Source of the DNA: Planctomyces sp.
GTDB lineage: Bacteria; Planctomycetota; Planctomycetia; Planctomycetales; Planctomycetaceae
Length of the DNA: 64,000 nt
Reading direction: 5' to 3'
Assembly (NCBI GenBank): GCA_016795105.1
Contig: JAEUIH010000004.1
Span: forward strand, 124,001 to 188,000
Below the pieces are notes generated by a model, which saw nothing but the letters and a program-made list of their open reading frames with translations, searched no databases and was not told the DNA's origin. Shown one piece after another: positions 33,416 to 43,700 of the stretch (its first letter is position 1; every line of letters begins with the position of its first letter). The translations under genes were made by a program, and so were the position numbers.

Positions 33416-35587
33416 ATGAAGAGTCGCGACTCTGCTACACTCAATGGTACTGTGCCGCAAAATTTTCTGTACCTGACCACTTTGAACGCATTTGCCGTTC
33501 TGCAGCCGGCTCTTGATCAAATGGCGAAGAACCCTGGCTTCCTGAGGCTGGAAGGGTTCAGCGCTGGTGCGATCATCTGTTCCGTCCTGATTTTCATGCT
33601 GGCAGTCCCCGCATTTTTTACGGCGATTGCATACGCGGCCGTCCGGCTGAAGATGCATCGGACGGCCCTGGGAGTATTTCGGGGGACTTCGGCAGTCTTA
33701 TGCTGTCTGATAATGCTCTACTTCTTCCGCTGGATGTCGGCGACCTTTCATTTGCTGTCTGCTGGAGTTCCTGACTTCGCACTGGCCCCGATGGCGCTGA
33801 TTGCCGGAGGATTCGCGACTTACGCTTTAACTCGATCCAATGCAGTTCGCCAGATCGTGAAGATCGCAGCTGTGGGTGTCATACTGTTTCCGGTCAGCTT
33901 TCTCATGACACCTGCGATTCAGGAACTGGTTTTGGGGATCGAGCAGCGGGAATATCATCGGGCTACGAATGTGGCGAATCCGGTACCTGTCGTCATGATT
34001 GTGTTTGATGGGATGTGTGGAATGTCGCTGCTTGACATGCAGCATGAGGTTGACCAGCAGCGTTTTCCATCGTTTGCTCGGCTTGCAGAAATGAGTACTC
34101 ATTTTCGCAATGCGACAACCGTGCACACGAGAACTGACCATGCATTGCCTGCAATGCTCTCCAGCTGCTTTCCGGAGGAAATCCAGGAGCCCGTTGAGTC
34201 AGACTATCCGGCGAATCTGTTTCGGCTGATTTACAACAGCAATCAGTATGCAATGACCGTGTTTGAGCCTGTCACGCAGATGGCACCGGACGAGTTGAGG
34301 CAGATTGAGCAGGAATTGTCCGGAAGGGAGCAGGTGCTCCGGCTGACTGGTACTCTGACACGAGTGCTGGCGAGAATGTGGATGCCCCGCGATCTCGAGG
34401 TTGCTGAAGTCTCCATACCATCAGCGTGGTTTGGTCTGCCGGATGTGAAGGGGACTGAGAAGACTCGCATGCGTGGCAAGGTCGTCTACAGCTGGGATAC
34501 GGATCGGGGAGAACAGTTCAGACATTTCATTTCAACGATCAAACCATCGGATCAGCCTGCGTTTCGTTTCTTTCATGTGGCGCTGCCTCATTATCCCTGG
34601 ACACTGTTTCCATCAGGGAAGTCCTATAGTCGTGTGTGTTCGCTTTCGGAGCCCATTTATGGGCTTCGGTTCGAAGAATGGAGTTCTGATGAGTGGCCAG
34701 TAAATCTTGCATGGCAGAGGAATCTGATGCAGATGCAAATGGCAGATCGCTGTCTTGGCGAGTTACTGGATACGCTTGAAGAAAACGGAGAGCTGAGGGA
34801 CTGCTTGCTGATAGTGACAGCAGATCACGGAATGGCATTCTCCGCCGGCCGCGAAATGCGGACACCGGAAGAATCAACACTCGGTGATATCATTTCAGTG
34901 CCGCTGTTTCTGAAGCTACCATCGCAGAATACCGGAGTAGTGACAGATCGGAACGTGGAGATTGTGGATATCCTGCCGACAATTGCAGAGGTTCTTGGGC
35001 TGGCTCCCGATGAGTCCTGGGAAGGAGTATCGCTGTTGTCAGCTGGTCCGGAGCGTCCTCGAAAGACAGTTCGTGGGGCCGTAGACACAGTGCTTTCACC
35101 CGAGTTTCCGGAGCGTTTTGACCATGTGGAACGACTCCATCGAGTATTTGGCAGTGGGGGATCGAATGACCAGCTTGGGCAGTTGAGCGTACTGCCGGAG
35201 TTGACTGGGCGATCAATTCGTGAATTCTTACAGACGGGTGTCTCAGCTTATGAAAGTGTTCTGAGGTCCTCTCCCGTTCGATTACCAGCCGATCGTCCGG
35301 AGTTCATACCGGGATTGATCGAGGGGCGCATATCAGAGAACCCGCAGACGACATCGCCCGTTATGATCGCTGTCGCCATTGATGATGTCATTGTGACTGT
35401 GACTCGTACCAGTACCGATCCACACTGGGAGGGTCAATGGTCCGCTCTGCTGCCCGACGGAACGTTTGCTCAGGACCCTGCAAGTCTCAAACTGTACGTG
35501 ATCACAGCGGTCGGAAATGAAGCGTCCGGAAGTACATATCAACTCTCCGAGCTTTCGTGGAGAGTTGGTGAAGGCGGTGCATCGTAG
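33416..35587 (+). CDS. Membrane-anchored sulfatase/AlkP-superfamily protein
   Basis: A 723-residue protein with five or so membrane helices in the first 190 residues, then an extracytoplasmic AlkP/sulfatase-type domain. Metal-site elements are VVMIVFDGMCG (about 195-205), a nucleophile region RTDHALPAML where Thr would replace the sulfatase Cys/Ser, FHVALPHYPW, and VTADHGMAF near 465. The Thr and the helix-plus-domain layout are like phosphoethanolamine or lipoteichoic-acid transferases rather than classic sulfatases, so it may transfer a phospho-group to a glycan. It converges with the helicase gene across 17 nt. Together with the two genes before it, it suggests glycan decoration. Confidence 0.8.
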   Translation: MKSRDSATLNGTVPQNFLYLTTLNAFAVLQPALDQMAKNPGFLRLEGFSAGAIICSVLIFMLAVPAFFTAIAYAAVRLKMHRTALGVFRGTSAVLCCLIMLYFFRWMSATFHLLSAGVPDFALAPMALIAGGFATYALTRSNAVRQIVKIAAVGVILFPVSFLMTPAIQELVLGIEQREYHRATNVANPVPVVMIVFDGMCGMSLLDMQHEVDQQRFPSFARLAEMSTHFRNATTVHTRTDHALPAMLSSCFPEEIQEPVESDYPANLFRLIYNSNQYAMTVFEPVTQMAPDELRQIEQELSGREQVLRLTGTLTRVLARMWMPRDLEVAEVSIPSAWFGLPDVKGTEKTRMRGKVVYSWDTDRGEQFRHFISTIKPSDQPAFRFFHVALPHYPWTLFPSGKSYSRVCSLSEPIYGLRFEEWSSDEWPVNLAWQRNLMQMQMADRCLGELLDTLEENGELRDCLLIVTADHGMAFSAGREMRTPEESTLGDIISVPLFLKLPSQNTGVVTDRNVEIVDILPTIAEVLGLAPDESWEGVSLLSAGPERPRKTVRGAVDTVLSPEFPERFDHVERLHRVFGSGGSNDQLGQLSVLPELTGRSIREFLQTGVSAYESVLRSSPVRLPADRPEFIPGLIEGRISENPQTTSPVMIAVAIDDVIVTVTRTSTDPHWEGQWSALLPDGTFAQDPASLKLYVITAVGNEASGSTYQLSELSWRVGEGGAS

Positions 35588-35604
35588 AGTGGCAGCGTCC
35601 TGAA

Positions 35605-36807
35605 TCAGCCGAATTTCTTAATATCACGGGCTTCACGATTGCGAGGTGCAAACGCTTCGAAGTCCTCGACGAGGTATTCAGGGAGTACGGTGTTGATTCG
35701 TTTTTCAATATTTGTCAGTTCACCACCTTGAGCAAGTGTGACAAAGGTGATGGCTCGACCCTGGCGAGACGACGACATTCTTCCGGTTCGTCCCACGCGA
35801 TGTACGTAGTCATCGCAGAATTCCGGAATGTCGTAGTTAATGATATGAGAAATCCCGCTGATATCGATTCCTCGGCCGACGACATCCGTTGCGATGAGCA
35901 GCCGCAACTGTCCGGAGCGGAGTTCCCTGATGACTTTGTCACGCTGGCGCTGAGGCAGGTCACCGTGGATGGCCGCAATACGATTCGACTTCAGGCGTTT
36001 GGAATACATCTGAAACAGAGCGTCAGCACCACGTTTAGTGCGAGTGAACACGATGACTTGCGAGGGCTTTTCTTTGGCAAGAATTCTGAGCAGCAGCGAG
36101 CGTTTTCGGTCTTCATCGACAGTGACATAAAACTGTTCGATAGTGTCAACAACAACGCGGTCTTCAGACAGGTCCACCATTTCGGGCGAGACCATATAGC
36201 GATGAGCCAGTTTTTCGACCGGAGGCGCCATGGTGGCAGACAGCAGCAGAGTCTGACGGTCCTCAGGGCAGGCTTTTAGGATTTTTTCGATGTCTGGTCG
36301 GAAACCGATATCGAGCATGCGGTCGGCTTCGTCGAGAACTGCGATTTGAAGGGCATCGAGCTTAAGTTCGCGTCGTTTGAGCAGGTCAATGACTCGCCCT
36401 GGAGTCCCGATGACGACCTGAACGCCTTTGCGAAGAGCTTCGATCTGTCGATGGATGGGGCGACCGCCCACGGCAAGACCGAACTCGAAGCCGGAGTTTC
36501 CGGCGAACTTCATAGACTCAGAATAGACCTGTTCACTGAGTTCGCGGGTGGGGACGAGCACAATCATCTGGACTCGTTTTCGACTTGGATCCAGTTGCTC
36601 CAGAGACGGAAGCATGAAAGCCGCGGTTTTGCCGGTCCCGGTTCGAGCCTGTCCAATGCAGTCTTTTCCGGTCAGAGCGACCGGGATAAAGGCGGCCTGA
36701 ATCGGGCTTGGCATCTTGTAGCCGATTTGAGCCAGGCGATTGAGTGTTGCGGGACTGAGACCAAGTTGAGCGAACGATTTTTCTGTGACGACGTCCAATT
36801 TCTGCAC
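35605..36807 (-). CDS. DEAD-box RNA helicase
   Basis: A 400-residue ATP-dependent RNA helicase. The Q motif (Phe12, then GYKMPSPIQ) precedes motif I ARTGTGKT (54-61). Then PTRELSEQV, GTPGR, the DEAD box in VLDEADRML, SATM, IVFTRTKRG, ATDVVGRGIDI and YVHRVGRTGR follow in canonical order. The C-terminal extension is short, ending soon after motif VI, so it is a minimal RhlE/SrmB-like enzyme. A role in ribosome assembly or RNA decay is typical of the family. Confidence 0.93.
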   Translation of the reverse strand: MQKLDVVTEKSFAQLGLSPATLNRLAQIGYKMPSPIQAAFIPVALTGKDCIGQARTGTGKTAAFMLPSLEQLDPSRKRVQMIVLVPTRELSEQVYSESMKFAGNSGFEFGLAVGGRPIHRQIEALRKGVQVVIGTPGRVIDLLKRRELKLDALQIAVLDEADRMLDIGFRPDIEKILKACPEDRQTLLLSATMAPPVEKLAHRYMVSPEMVDLSEDRVVVDTIEQFYVTVDEDRKRSLLLRILAKEKPSQVIVFTRTKRGADALFQMYSKRLKSNRIAAIHGDLPQRQRDKVIRELRSGQLRLLIATDVVGRGIDISGISHIINYDIPEFCDDYVHRVGRTGRMSSSRQGRAITFVTLAQGGELTNIEKRINTVLPEYLVEDFEAFAPRNREARDIKKFG

Positions 36808-37384
36808 TTTCGGTAGAAATGTTTCAGGATGACTGCTGAGTGACCCGCAGAAAAATCAGCGAGGAAATCCTGAACGTCACAGGAATCCTGAGAGGGCAAC
36901 AGCCCGTGCTGATCAATGCCTCAAACTGGAGCAAACAGCAGTCTGAAGCGAAATCTACGTGCGGTGCCAAGCCAACACCCTGCTCTCAATCGGAGACAGG
37001 TGTCCACCAGCATTGGGTAACGATGAACTGCTTACGGTGATTGACTGTTGACCGAGTCACGTTGTAAACGTGCACCACAGTCCCCTGCAAAACAGCAACT
37101 TCGGTAAGTGCAGTGAGCTAGTGAGGACAGAGAATCCCTTGAATCGGGAGATCTCTACAAGTTCAGATTGGTTGAGGATCGCTTAGCAATTACTCAATGG
37201 AGGACTTTAGCGCACGAAACTGTTGCCGTCAACAAGGGATCGAGCGGAGACTGGAATTCGCCGGAAACTCGTCCGTCGGGACCGGAAATATGGAAGTTGG
37301 CGGGTAGAATCGGAGGACTGTCGCCGAATGTGATCGCGCGATAGGGAGAGTTGCAAAACGAATTGTTGGGACAGGGACCTGCGG
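36808..37384. other. 577-nt gap before the radical SAM gene
   Basis: No credible gene is seen. A TTGACT (37041-37046) and TGTAAA (37063-37068) pair with 16-nt spacing could be a promoter. It overlaps a CACGTT-GTA-AACGTG inverted repeat at 37058-37072 that could be an operator. These would place a leader of about 300 nt before the long 37.4-58.4 kb gene run. Confidence 0.3.
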
Positions 37385-38686
37385 ATGTACACGCTTCGGA
37401 TGGCAAAACGCATGCTGTTTGAGACCAACAAACGGCTGCTTTGGAAGTTGATCTGGAACCTGGGAGTGAAGGGTTCGCGATCCGTATTTCTGCACAAGCG
37501 GAGAATGAAGAAGGGGCAGTACTTTCCGCCGTTTCTTTATGTGTCAATCATCAACAGCTGCAACCTGCGGTGTCAGGGATGCTGGGTGGACGTCGCCCAC
37601 AAGCAGCAGACGATTGATCTGAAGGCGATGAACAAGCTGATTGGGGAGGCTCGGCAGGTTGGCAACAGTTTCTTTGGGATCGTGGGGGGTGAGCCTTTCA
37701 TGCATCCGGAGCTGTTCGATATTTTTGCCGCCCATCCGGACTGTTATTTTCAGGTATTCACCAATGGCCAGTTCATTACCGACGAGAAGGCTCGTCGCAT
37801 GTTTGAGCTTGGCAATGTAACACCGCTCATCAGCGTTGAGGGGAACGAGATCATCAGCGACCAGCGTCGTGGACGGCTGGATGTTTACAGTAAGACGCTC
37901 GCAGGAATCGACGCATGTCTGCGAAACAAAGTGATGACGGGTGTCTGTACCAGTCTTGCGAAATCCAATATTGATCACTTACTGACAGAAGCATGGGTAG
38001 ACCGGCTGATCGAAATGGGTGTGCTCTATACCTGGTTCCACGTTTATCGTCCGATGGGACCGGATGCCAATCCGGAGCTTTGCCTGACACCTGAGCAGCA
38101 ACGGCGGGCTCGGCAGTTTGTTGTTGAGATGCGAGCAAAGAAGCCGATCATCATTATTGATGCTTACTACGATGGTGACGGAAAGGCATTGTGTCCGGCG
38201 GCTAACGGAATCAGCCACCATATCAATCCGTGGGGCGACATCGAGCCATGTCCGATTGTTCAGTTCTCAAAGGAGTCGATTCATTCCGGCAAGGACGAAC
38301 GGACACTGTTTGAGAAGTTCACTCAGTCTGAATATCTGGCCGACTTCCGCAAGCTCTCTCAGGAAACGACTCGGGGATGCATCGTCCTTGAGAGACCGGA
38401 CCTGCTGGCAAAGCTTGTGGAAAAGCACGAAGCGAAGGACTCCACTGCTCGCGCGACTGCAATGCAGGAACTGCGTTCGATGACAAGCCGAACGTCTCAA
38501 TATCATCCGGGGTATGAGATCCCTGAGAAGAATATTTATTACCGCATTGCGAAGAAGTTGCTGTTCAATGACTTCGGTGTCTACGAAGGTCATGACCACA
38601 GCCGGACTTCGGCCTATGGGCAGGAGCGTGTTCAGCAGGAGTCTGTTTCGCAGGAGCCTGTTCAGCCTGAACCCGCTCAGAGGTAG
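37385..38686 (+). CDS. Radical SAM protein
   Basis: A 433-residue radical SAM enzyme. The 4Fe-4S site is C59-x3-C63-x2-C66 within NSCNLRCQGCW. GIVGGEPFMHPE is the glycine-rich SAM contact, and FTNGQFIT, PLISVEGNE and the later CPAANGISHHINPWGDIEPCPIVQF follow. Those later cysteines, together with Cys in RGCIVLERP, may bind a second cluster as in SPASM-like enzymes. An N-terminal basic amphipathic stretch (1-45) could lie on the membrane. The last 30 residues are a Gln/Glu/Pro/Val repeat encoded by imperfect DNA repeats. GGGA precedes the ATG by 7 nt. It heads the large envelope gene run. Substrate unknown. Confidence 0.85.
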   Translation: MYTLRMAKRMLFETNKRLLWKLIWNLGVKGSRSVFLHKRRMKKGQYFPPFLYVSIINSCNLRCQGCWVDVAHKQQTIDLKAMNKLIGEARQVGNSFFGIVGGEPFMHPELFDIFAAHPDCYFQVFTNGQFITDEKARRMFELGNVTPLISVEGNEIISDQRRGRLDVYSKTLAGIDACLRNKVMTGVCTSLAKSNIDHLLTEAWVDRLIEMGVLYTWFHVYRPMGPDANPELCLTPEQQRRARQFVVEMRAKKPIIIIDAYYDGDGKALCPAANGISHHINPWGDIEPCPIVQFSKESIHSGKDERTLFEKFTQSEYLADFRKLSQETTRGCIVLERPDLLAKLVEKHEAKDSTARATAMQELRSMTSRTSQYHPGYEIPEKNIYYRIAKKLLFNDFGVYEGHDHSRTSAYGQERVQQESVSQEPVQPEPAQR

Positions 38687-38704
38687 TTCGATCTGTTTCA
38701 GACA

Positions 38705-39763
38705 GTGACGGATACTGAGGTGCTGAGCGAGGGTGTGGAACTCATGAGCAGTGATGAGCCCGCAGAACAGAGGATCCTGTACGACCTCGATTCCGTTTAC
38801 CTCGGCAATCAGCAGAATTCTCGACTGAAATCCGTCACCTTGACGATTCGATCCGGAGTGACGGCCGTTGTCGGGATGTCGGGGGCCGGGAAAACGTCTC
38901 TTTTGAATCTGCTGTCTGGATTTGAGCATCCGGACAGTGGTACGATTCGGCGGGGCGGCGAGTTCAACCGTGCAGGTGGCGGGCGATTGCCGATGTTCTG
39001 GGTCCCATCGGGTGGGGGGCTATGGCCCCACATGACGGCAGGCGAGCACTTGATCAACGTGCATCCTGACCGCGAATTTGCAGTCCGGGCTGGATTTGCA
39101 GACAAAATTCTGAAAGCCTTTGATCTAACCCACCGGACCGGAGCGTATCCTGCAGAATTGTCTCAGGGGGAGCGTTCTCGCCTGTCGCTGGCCAGAGCGA
39201 TTGTGACTGGTGCGGAGATTCTGATACTCGATGAACCACTGTCTCATGTTGATACGATTCGTCAGCCAAAGTACTGGCAGATCCTTCGTGAAGCGGTGGA
39301 GGAGCAGGGTGTCAGTATGATTTTTTCGTCGCACGAACCCGAAACAATCCTGAGGGAATCATCACACGTGATTTGCCTTGACTCCGGACAGGTCGTCTGG
39401 TTTGGGTCTACCGGAGCTTTGTACCACCAGCCATCGAGTCGGGAGGCTGCCATGTTTCTTGGCCCGGTGAACTGGGTGGGCGGGGACCAGGAGAAGGACT
39501 CACTGCCGGCAGCCTGGATTCAGGGAAGTGACTTGGAGAGAGTCACGGGCCTTCGTCCGGAGTCTATTGAGGCGGAGGGGGATGAACGTTCCGCCTTGAA
39601 AGTGGTTGTTTCCGTACATCGAGGCTGGATGTCAGAAACTCAGGTTGTTGACACATTGGTCGGGCGTACGGGCGTCATTCTCCATTTGACGACAGGAGAA
39701 CACCTGAGGTCAGGGCAGGGAGTTCGATTTGTGGTTCGGTCCTCGACGAAACGAGGGTGCTAA
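38705..39763 (+). CDS. Stand-alone ABC transporter ATPase
   Basis: A 352-residue ABC ATPase of the sugar/iron importer type. Walker A GMSGAGKTSLL lies near 57-67, a signature variant LSQGERSR near 155, Walker B ILILDEP near 175 and the SSHEPE histidine near 207. A C-terminal part (about 250-350) resembles a TOBE-like regulatory domain. No permease gene adjoins it, since the neighbours are a radical SAM gene and an NHL lipoprotein, so its membrane partner lies elsewhere or it has a non-transport role. GTG 38705 gives the longest frame. ATG 38744 (MSSDEP) is an alternative. Confidence 0.85.
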   Translation: MTDTEVLSEGVELMSSDEPAEQRILYDLDSVYLGNQQNSRLKSVTLTIRSGVTAVVGMSGAGKTSLLNLLSGFEHPDSGTIRRGGEFNRAGGGRLPMFWVPSGGGLWPHMTAGEHLINVHPDREFAVRAGFADKILKAFDLTHRTGAYPAELSQGERSRLSLARAIVTGAEILILDEPLSHVDTIRQPKYWQILREAVEEQGVSMIFSSHEPETILRESSHVICLDSGQVVWFGSTGALYHQPSSREAAMFLGPVNWVGGDQEKDSLPAAWIQGSDLERVTGLRPESIEAEGDERSALKVVVSVHRGWMSETQVVDTLVGRTGVILHLTTGEHLRSGQGVRFVVRSSTKRGC

Positions 39764-39764
39764 A

Positions 39765-40751
39765 TTGCGTTTGCATTCGGGCTGGAATGAAGATTCACCT
39801 CGCAGTGGTTCTGTGAATACCTGCCGACTCAGGTTTCGTTTCGTATGCTGGCTGATGATGTTGGCTGGTGTGTTGGGTATGGCTGGTTGCGGGGCATCAT
39901 CTGAAAGCACGATGACGATGAGTCGTTTTGATGTCTGGAAGGTGCCGGCGGCGGGGCGTCAATTGCCTGCTCCACGGTCTTTATATTCGGATGCGGAAGA
40001 TAATGTCTACTGTCTGGACGATGCCGGACGCGTGCTGGTGTATACACCGGACGGGCAGATCCGAGCCCAGTGGTTCATGCCGGCCTGGGACATCGGACGT
40101 CCGGAGGGGATTTGGAAGCTGCTGGACGGTCGGATTGCCGTCGCGGATACTCATTACCACCGCATCGTGATTTTCTCTGCCGACCTGGATGGCAAAGTGA
40201 GTCATATGTTTGGGACGAAGGGGGCAGAAGCCGGACAATTTGTTTTTCCGGTTGCAGTGACTCAGGATCCCCAGGGATTTCTCTACGTCGGCGAATATGG
40301 AGACAAACAACGCATTCAGAAATTCACCGTTGACGGAACCTTCGTCGCCGAATTTGGAGAACATGGGACTGGCGACGGTCAGTTTCAGAGTCCTCGCAAG
40401 GTGTTATGGAAAGACAAGACAGTATATATCGTGGACGCCTTCAATAATCGGTTACAGGTATTTTCGGAGGACGGGGAATTTCTGCGAGTTCTGGGATTGC
40501 CGGAGGGCGCCGACCCGCTGAAGTTTCCGTACGACATCAAAATTGACGACAGTGGTCGATTATTTGTGATTGAAAACAAAGCCGGACGACTCACGATTTT
40601 GAATCCGGATGGTACCATTCAGGGGAGATTTGGCCGCCCCAGTCGGGGGCTTGAAGGATTCTTCAATCCCTGGGCAGTCGCGGTTCTGAAAGATGGACGG
40701 ATTCTTGTAGCGGACACCGGAAATCACCGACTTGTGGAACTGACTCCATGA
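39765..40751 (+). CDS. NHL-repeat lipoprotein
   Basis: An exported six-bladed NHL-type propeller of about 328 residues. The signal sequence ends in LGMAGC, so the protein is probably lipidated. Blades contain YCLDDAGRVLVYTPDG, IAVADTHYHRIVIFS, LYVGEYGDKQRIQKF, VYIVDAFNNRLQVFS, LFVIENKAGRLTILN and ILVADTGNHRLVEL. The start is uncertain. TTG 39765 has GAGGGTG 5 nt upstream and abuts the previous stop, GTG 39813 would give the most compact signal peptide, and an open frame begins at 39729. The TGA overlaps the next start in ATGA. Probably an extracytoplasmic binding or sensing scaffold for the VWA protein. Confidence 0.8.
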   Translation: MRLHSGWNEDSPRSGSVNTCRLRFRFVCWLMMLAGVLGMAGCGASSESTMTMSRFDVWKVPAAGRQLPAPRSLYSDAEDNVYCLDDAGRVLVYTPDGQIRAQWFMPAWDIGRPEGIWKLLDGRIAVADTHYHRIVIFSADLDGKVSHMFGTKGAEAGQFVFPVAVTQDPQGFLYVGEYGDKQRIQKFTVDGTFVAEFGEHGTGDGQFQSPRKVLWKDKTVYIVDAFNNRLQVFSEDGEFLRVLGLPEGADPLKFPYDIKIDDSGRLFVIENKAGRLTILNPDGTIQGRFGRPSRGLEGFFNPWAVAVLKDGRILVADTGNHRLVELTP

Positions 40752-43700
40752 ACGCAGCCCTCAAACAGCATTTCAGGCAGGTCGTTTTGCGACTTGTTCC
40801 GCCGGCACGAACTCCGGTGACGTGGCAGTCGGCAATTCCCATGATTGTGTTTGCGGTCCTGTTTGCTGGACTTTCGATTGGCTGGATTCCGCTGCCGCGG
40901 CCCGTGTTTCTGAGAAAGAATATTGATATTGGTCCGGTGGAAGTCGATCAGGCGCCTTTGATTTGGTTTGAGTTGATTCCGGAGCTGGAGTTCTTGAGTC
41001 CATGGATGCTGAGCCTTGTCGTGTTTACACCATGGATCTGGTGGATGCAGGCTGCGGGACATGCCGGAATGCCGAGAGTCCGTGGCGCGTTTGCTGCATT
41101 TTGTCGGCTCGCAATCTGTGGATTGCTGATCTTCGTACTCGCGGAGCCCAGGGCTGTTCGCACGAGTGACGTTGTGTCGGTTGTCTATGCCGTTGACGTA
41201 TCGGATTCAGTGAATGACTATAAGAACCAGGCGTTGGAGCTGGTTGCCGGAACATCCACAGAACGGGAAGGTCGGGACCAGGCCGGGCTTGTCGTTTTCG
41301 GGCGAACGGCAGCAGTCGAGTTTCCGCCGAGGGAATCGTTTCCGTTCGAGGGGCACCTGAACACTCTGGTCTCGCAGGACGCCACAAATCTTGAACAGTC
41401 CTTAGCTCTGAGTGCTGCGATGCTGCCCGAGGAGAATAACGGGCGAGTGGTGCTGATCAGTGACGGCACAGAAACTGTAGGACAATTGAAGGATGTTGTG
41501 GACGGACTTCAGTCCCGAGGTGTTGAAGTTCATGTTGTGCCGATTGAATACAACTACGAACACGAAGTCTTACTGGAGCGGCTTGATCTGCCTCGATTTG
41601 TTCGGCTTGGTGAGACATATGAAGCATCGGTTGTTCTGAGTTCCTTATCTCCCGGTTCCGGAACTTTGGTGCTGATGCAGGGTTCAGAGACGATTGAGCG
41701 TCGAGAGATTCAGTTTCCGGCGGGTAAGAGTCGCTATACGTTTCCAATCTCTGTCGACGCTGCCGGATACTTTGAGTACACAGCTCGAATAGAGGTGTCT
41801 CCGGAATTTGACAATCGGTCAGAGAACAACATTGTTCAGAACTATCTGTTCATCGAAGGTCCTGGCCGGATTCTGGTTGTGACGGATCCGAATTCGGATG
41901 CAAACGAATGGTCGTTTTTCGAAAAGGCTCTGAGGCAGGGTGAACGACAGGTTGAAGTCATCAGTGCGTTTGCGATGCCCGATGATCCTCTGTCACTGAT
42001 GCCATATGACGTGGTCATTTTTGCCGATGTCGCAGCAGATTCGCTGAATGGCAAACAGATGGACGCGCTTCACGACAGTATCAGAAACCTTGGAATTGGC
42101 TTTCTGATGGTCGGTGGCCCCAACAGTTTTGGGCCGGGCGGTTATCAGGGTTCGGTCATTGAGGATGCTCTTCCGATATCGATGGAAATCAGCAATAAGA
42201 AAGTGCTGCCTAAAGGTGCGCTGGCCATCATTCTGCACACTTGTGAATTCCCGTCGGGCAACAGCTGGGCAAAGCGAATCACGAAGAAGGCCATTCAGGT
42301 ACTGAATGGGGAGGACATTGTCGGTGCGCTGGCATATGGGATGAACGGCGAAGAGTGGATCTTCGAGATGACGCCTGCGAAGGAATATGACTCCCTTGTG
42401 CCAAAGATCAATAACTCGCAGATCGGAGACATGCCGGACTTTGCCAGCACGATGAAGATGGGGCTGGACGCCCTGATAAAGACGGATGCAAACAGTCATC
42501 ACATGATTATTATCTCGGACGGTGACGCCAGCCCGCCGCCGGAACCACTGATCAAGGAGTTTATTGATAACCAGGTGTCAGTTTCGACGGTGGCCGTGTT
42601 TCCACACGATGGAGATACTCGGACTCTGGAAATGATTTCAGGCGTTACCGGAGGGCGGTTCTACTTTCCGGATAACCCCAATGAGCTTCCGTCGATTTTC
42701 ATCAAGGAAGCGAAGACTCTGCGTCGCAGTCAGATTCAGAAGCGTGACTTCGTTCCTCAACTGGAGAATGTTGATCCGATCATCCGTGACATCGGAGTTC
42801 CACCGGAACTCCATGGATATGTGCTGACATCACCCAAAGAGGATCCTCGGGCAGTCGTTGTTCTAACGGCACCGCCTGGAGAGAACGAAGCGGCGATCAC
42901 CGATGGTGAAGGTGACCCGATTCTGGCAGTTTGGCGATATGGGTTGGGAGTTACAGCCGCATTTACATCAGACCTGAGTCCTCGGTGGGGCAATGACTGG
43001 TTGAAGTGGGACCAGTTTCAGGCGTTTGTCAATCAGACGGTGACTCGAGTTGGGCGTGTTCGGCGAGAACAGTTTCTGCGCGTTTATACGTATACAAACG
43101 GCAATGAGGGCGTTGTTGTGGTTGAGGACTTTCATCCGGAGGAGAGCCTTCTGGATGTTGCAGTCAGTGTCTCGGGGCCAAACAATTTCCAGACAACTCA
43201 GCCAGTCCGTCAGATTGCTCCTCGGCGATATCAGACAAGTATGCCGCTGAAGGGTGAGGGACGGTATCAGGTTCAGGTGAGTGCTGTCGGGTCGGATCGG
43301 AAAGAATCTTCGTATGCCGGCTTTATTGTGTCTTACTCACCTGAGTATCTGCGGTTTCGTTCGAATCCGATTGTACTGAATGATATTGCAGCTCGAACCG
43401 GCGGTAAGGAACTGGACTCCGGAAAAGAACTCAAGGAGCTGGGCGAAGAAATCTACGGGGATCGAAAGGTTAAACGCAGCAGTCGTCCAATCTTTGATGG
43501 ACTACTCATGGCGCTTGCCTGTCTGTTTCCGCTGGATGTTGCTCTGCGGAGAGTTCAGCTGGATTTTGGCTGGATACGGACGATGTTTCGCAGAGAAAAG
43601 AAGGAGTCCACCGCGACACTGGGAACGCTGCTTCAGAAGAAAGGCGAGGTTTCGTCGACGCTGGCGGGGATGCGAGAAGAAATTCGCAAACAGACCGGCA

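Noticed and set aside
36840-37040. Small plus-strand open frame of 66 residues
   Set aside because: No ribosome-binding sequence, no motif, and low-quality composition. It lies in an otherwise gene-free gap.
37041-37072. Promoter and operator in front of the radical SAM gene
   Set aside because: The TTGACT/TGTAAA pair is only a moderate consensus match and lies more than 300 nt from the gene, so it is mentioned in the gap entry but not called separately.
37385-38686. Classical HpnH-type hopanoid enzyme assignment
   Set aside because: The radical SAM motif and the NPWGDIEPCP tail fit several families. Neighbouring genes do not include hopanoid genes, so no specific symbol was given.
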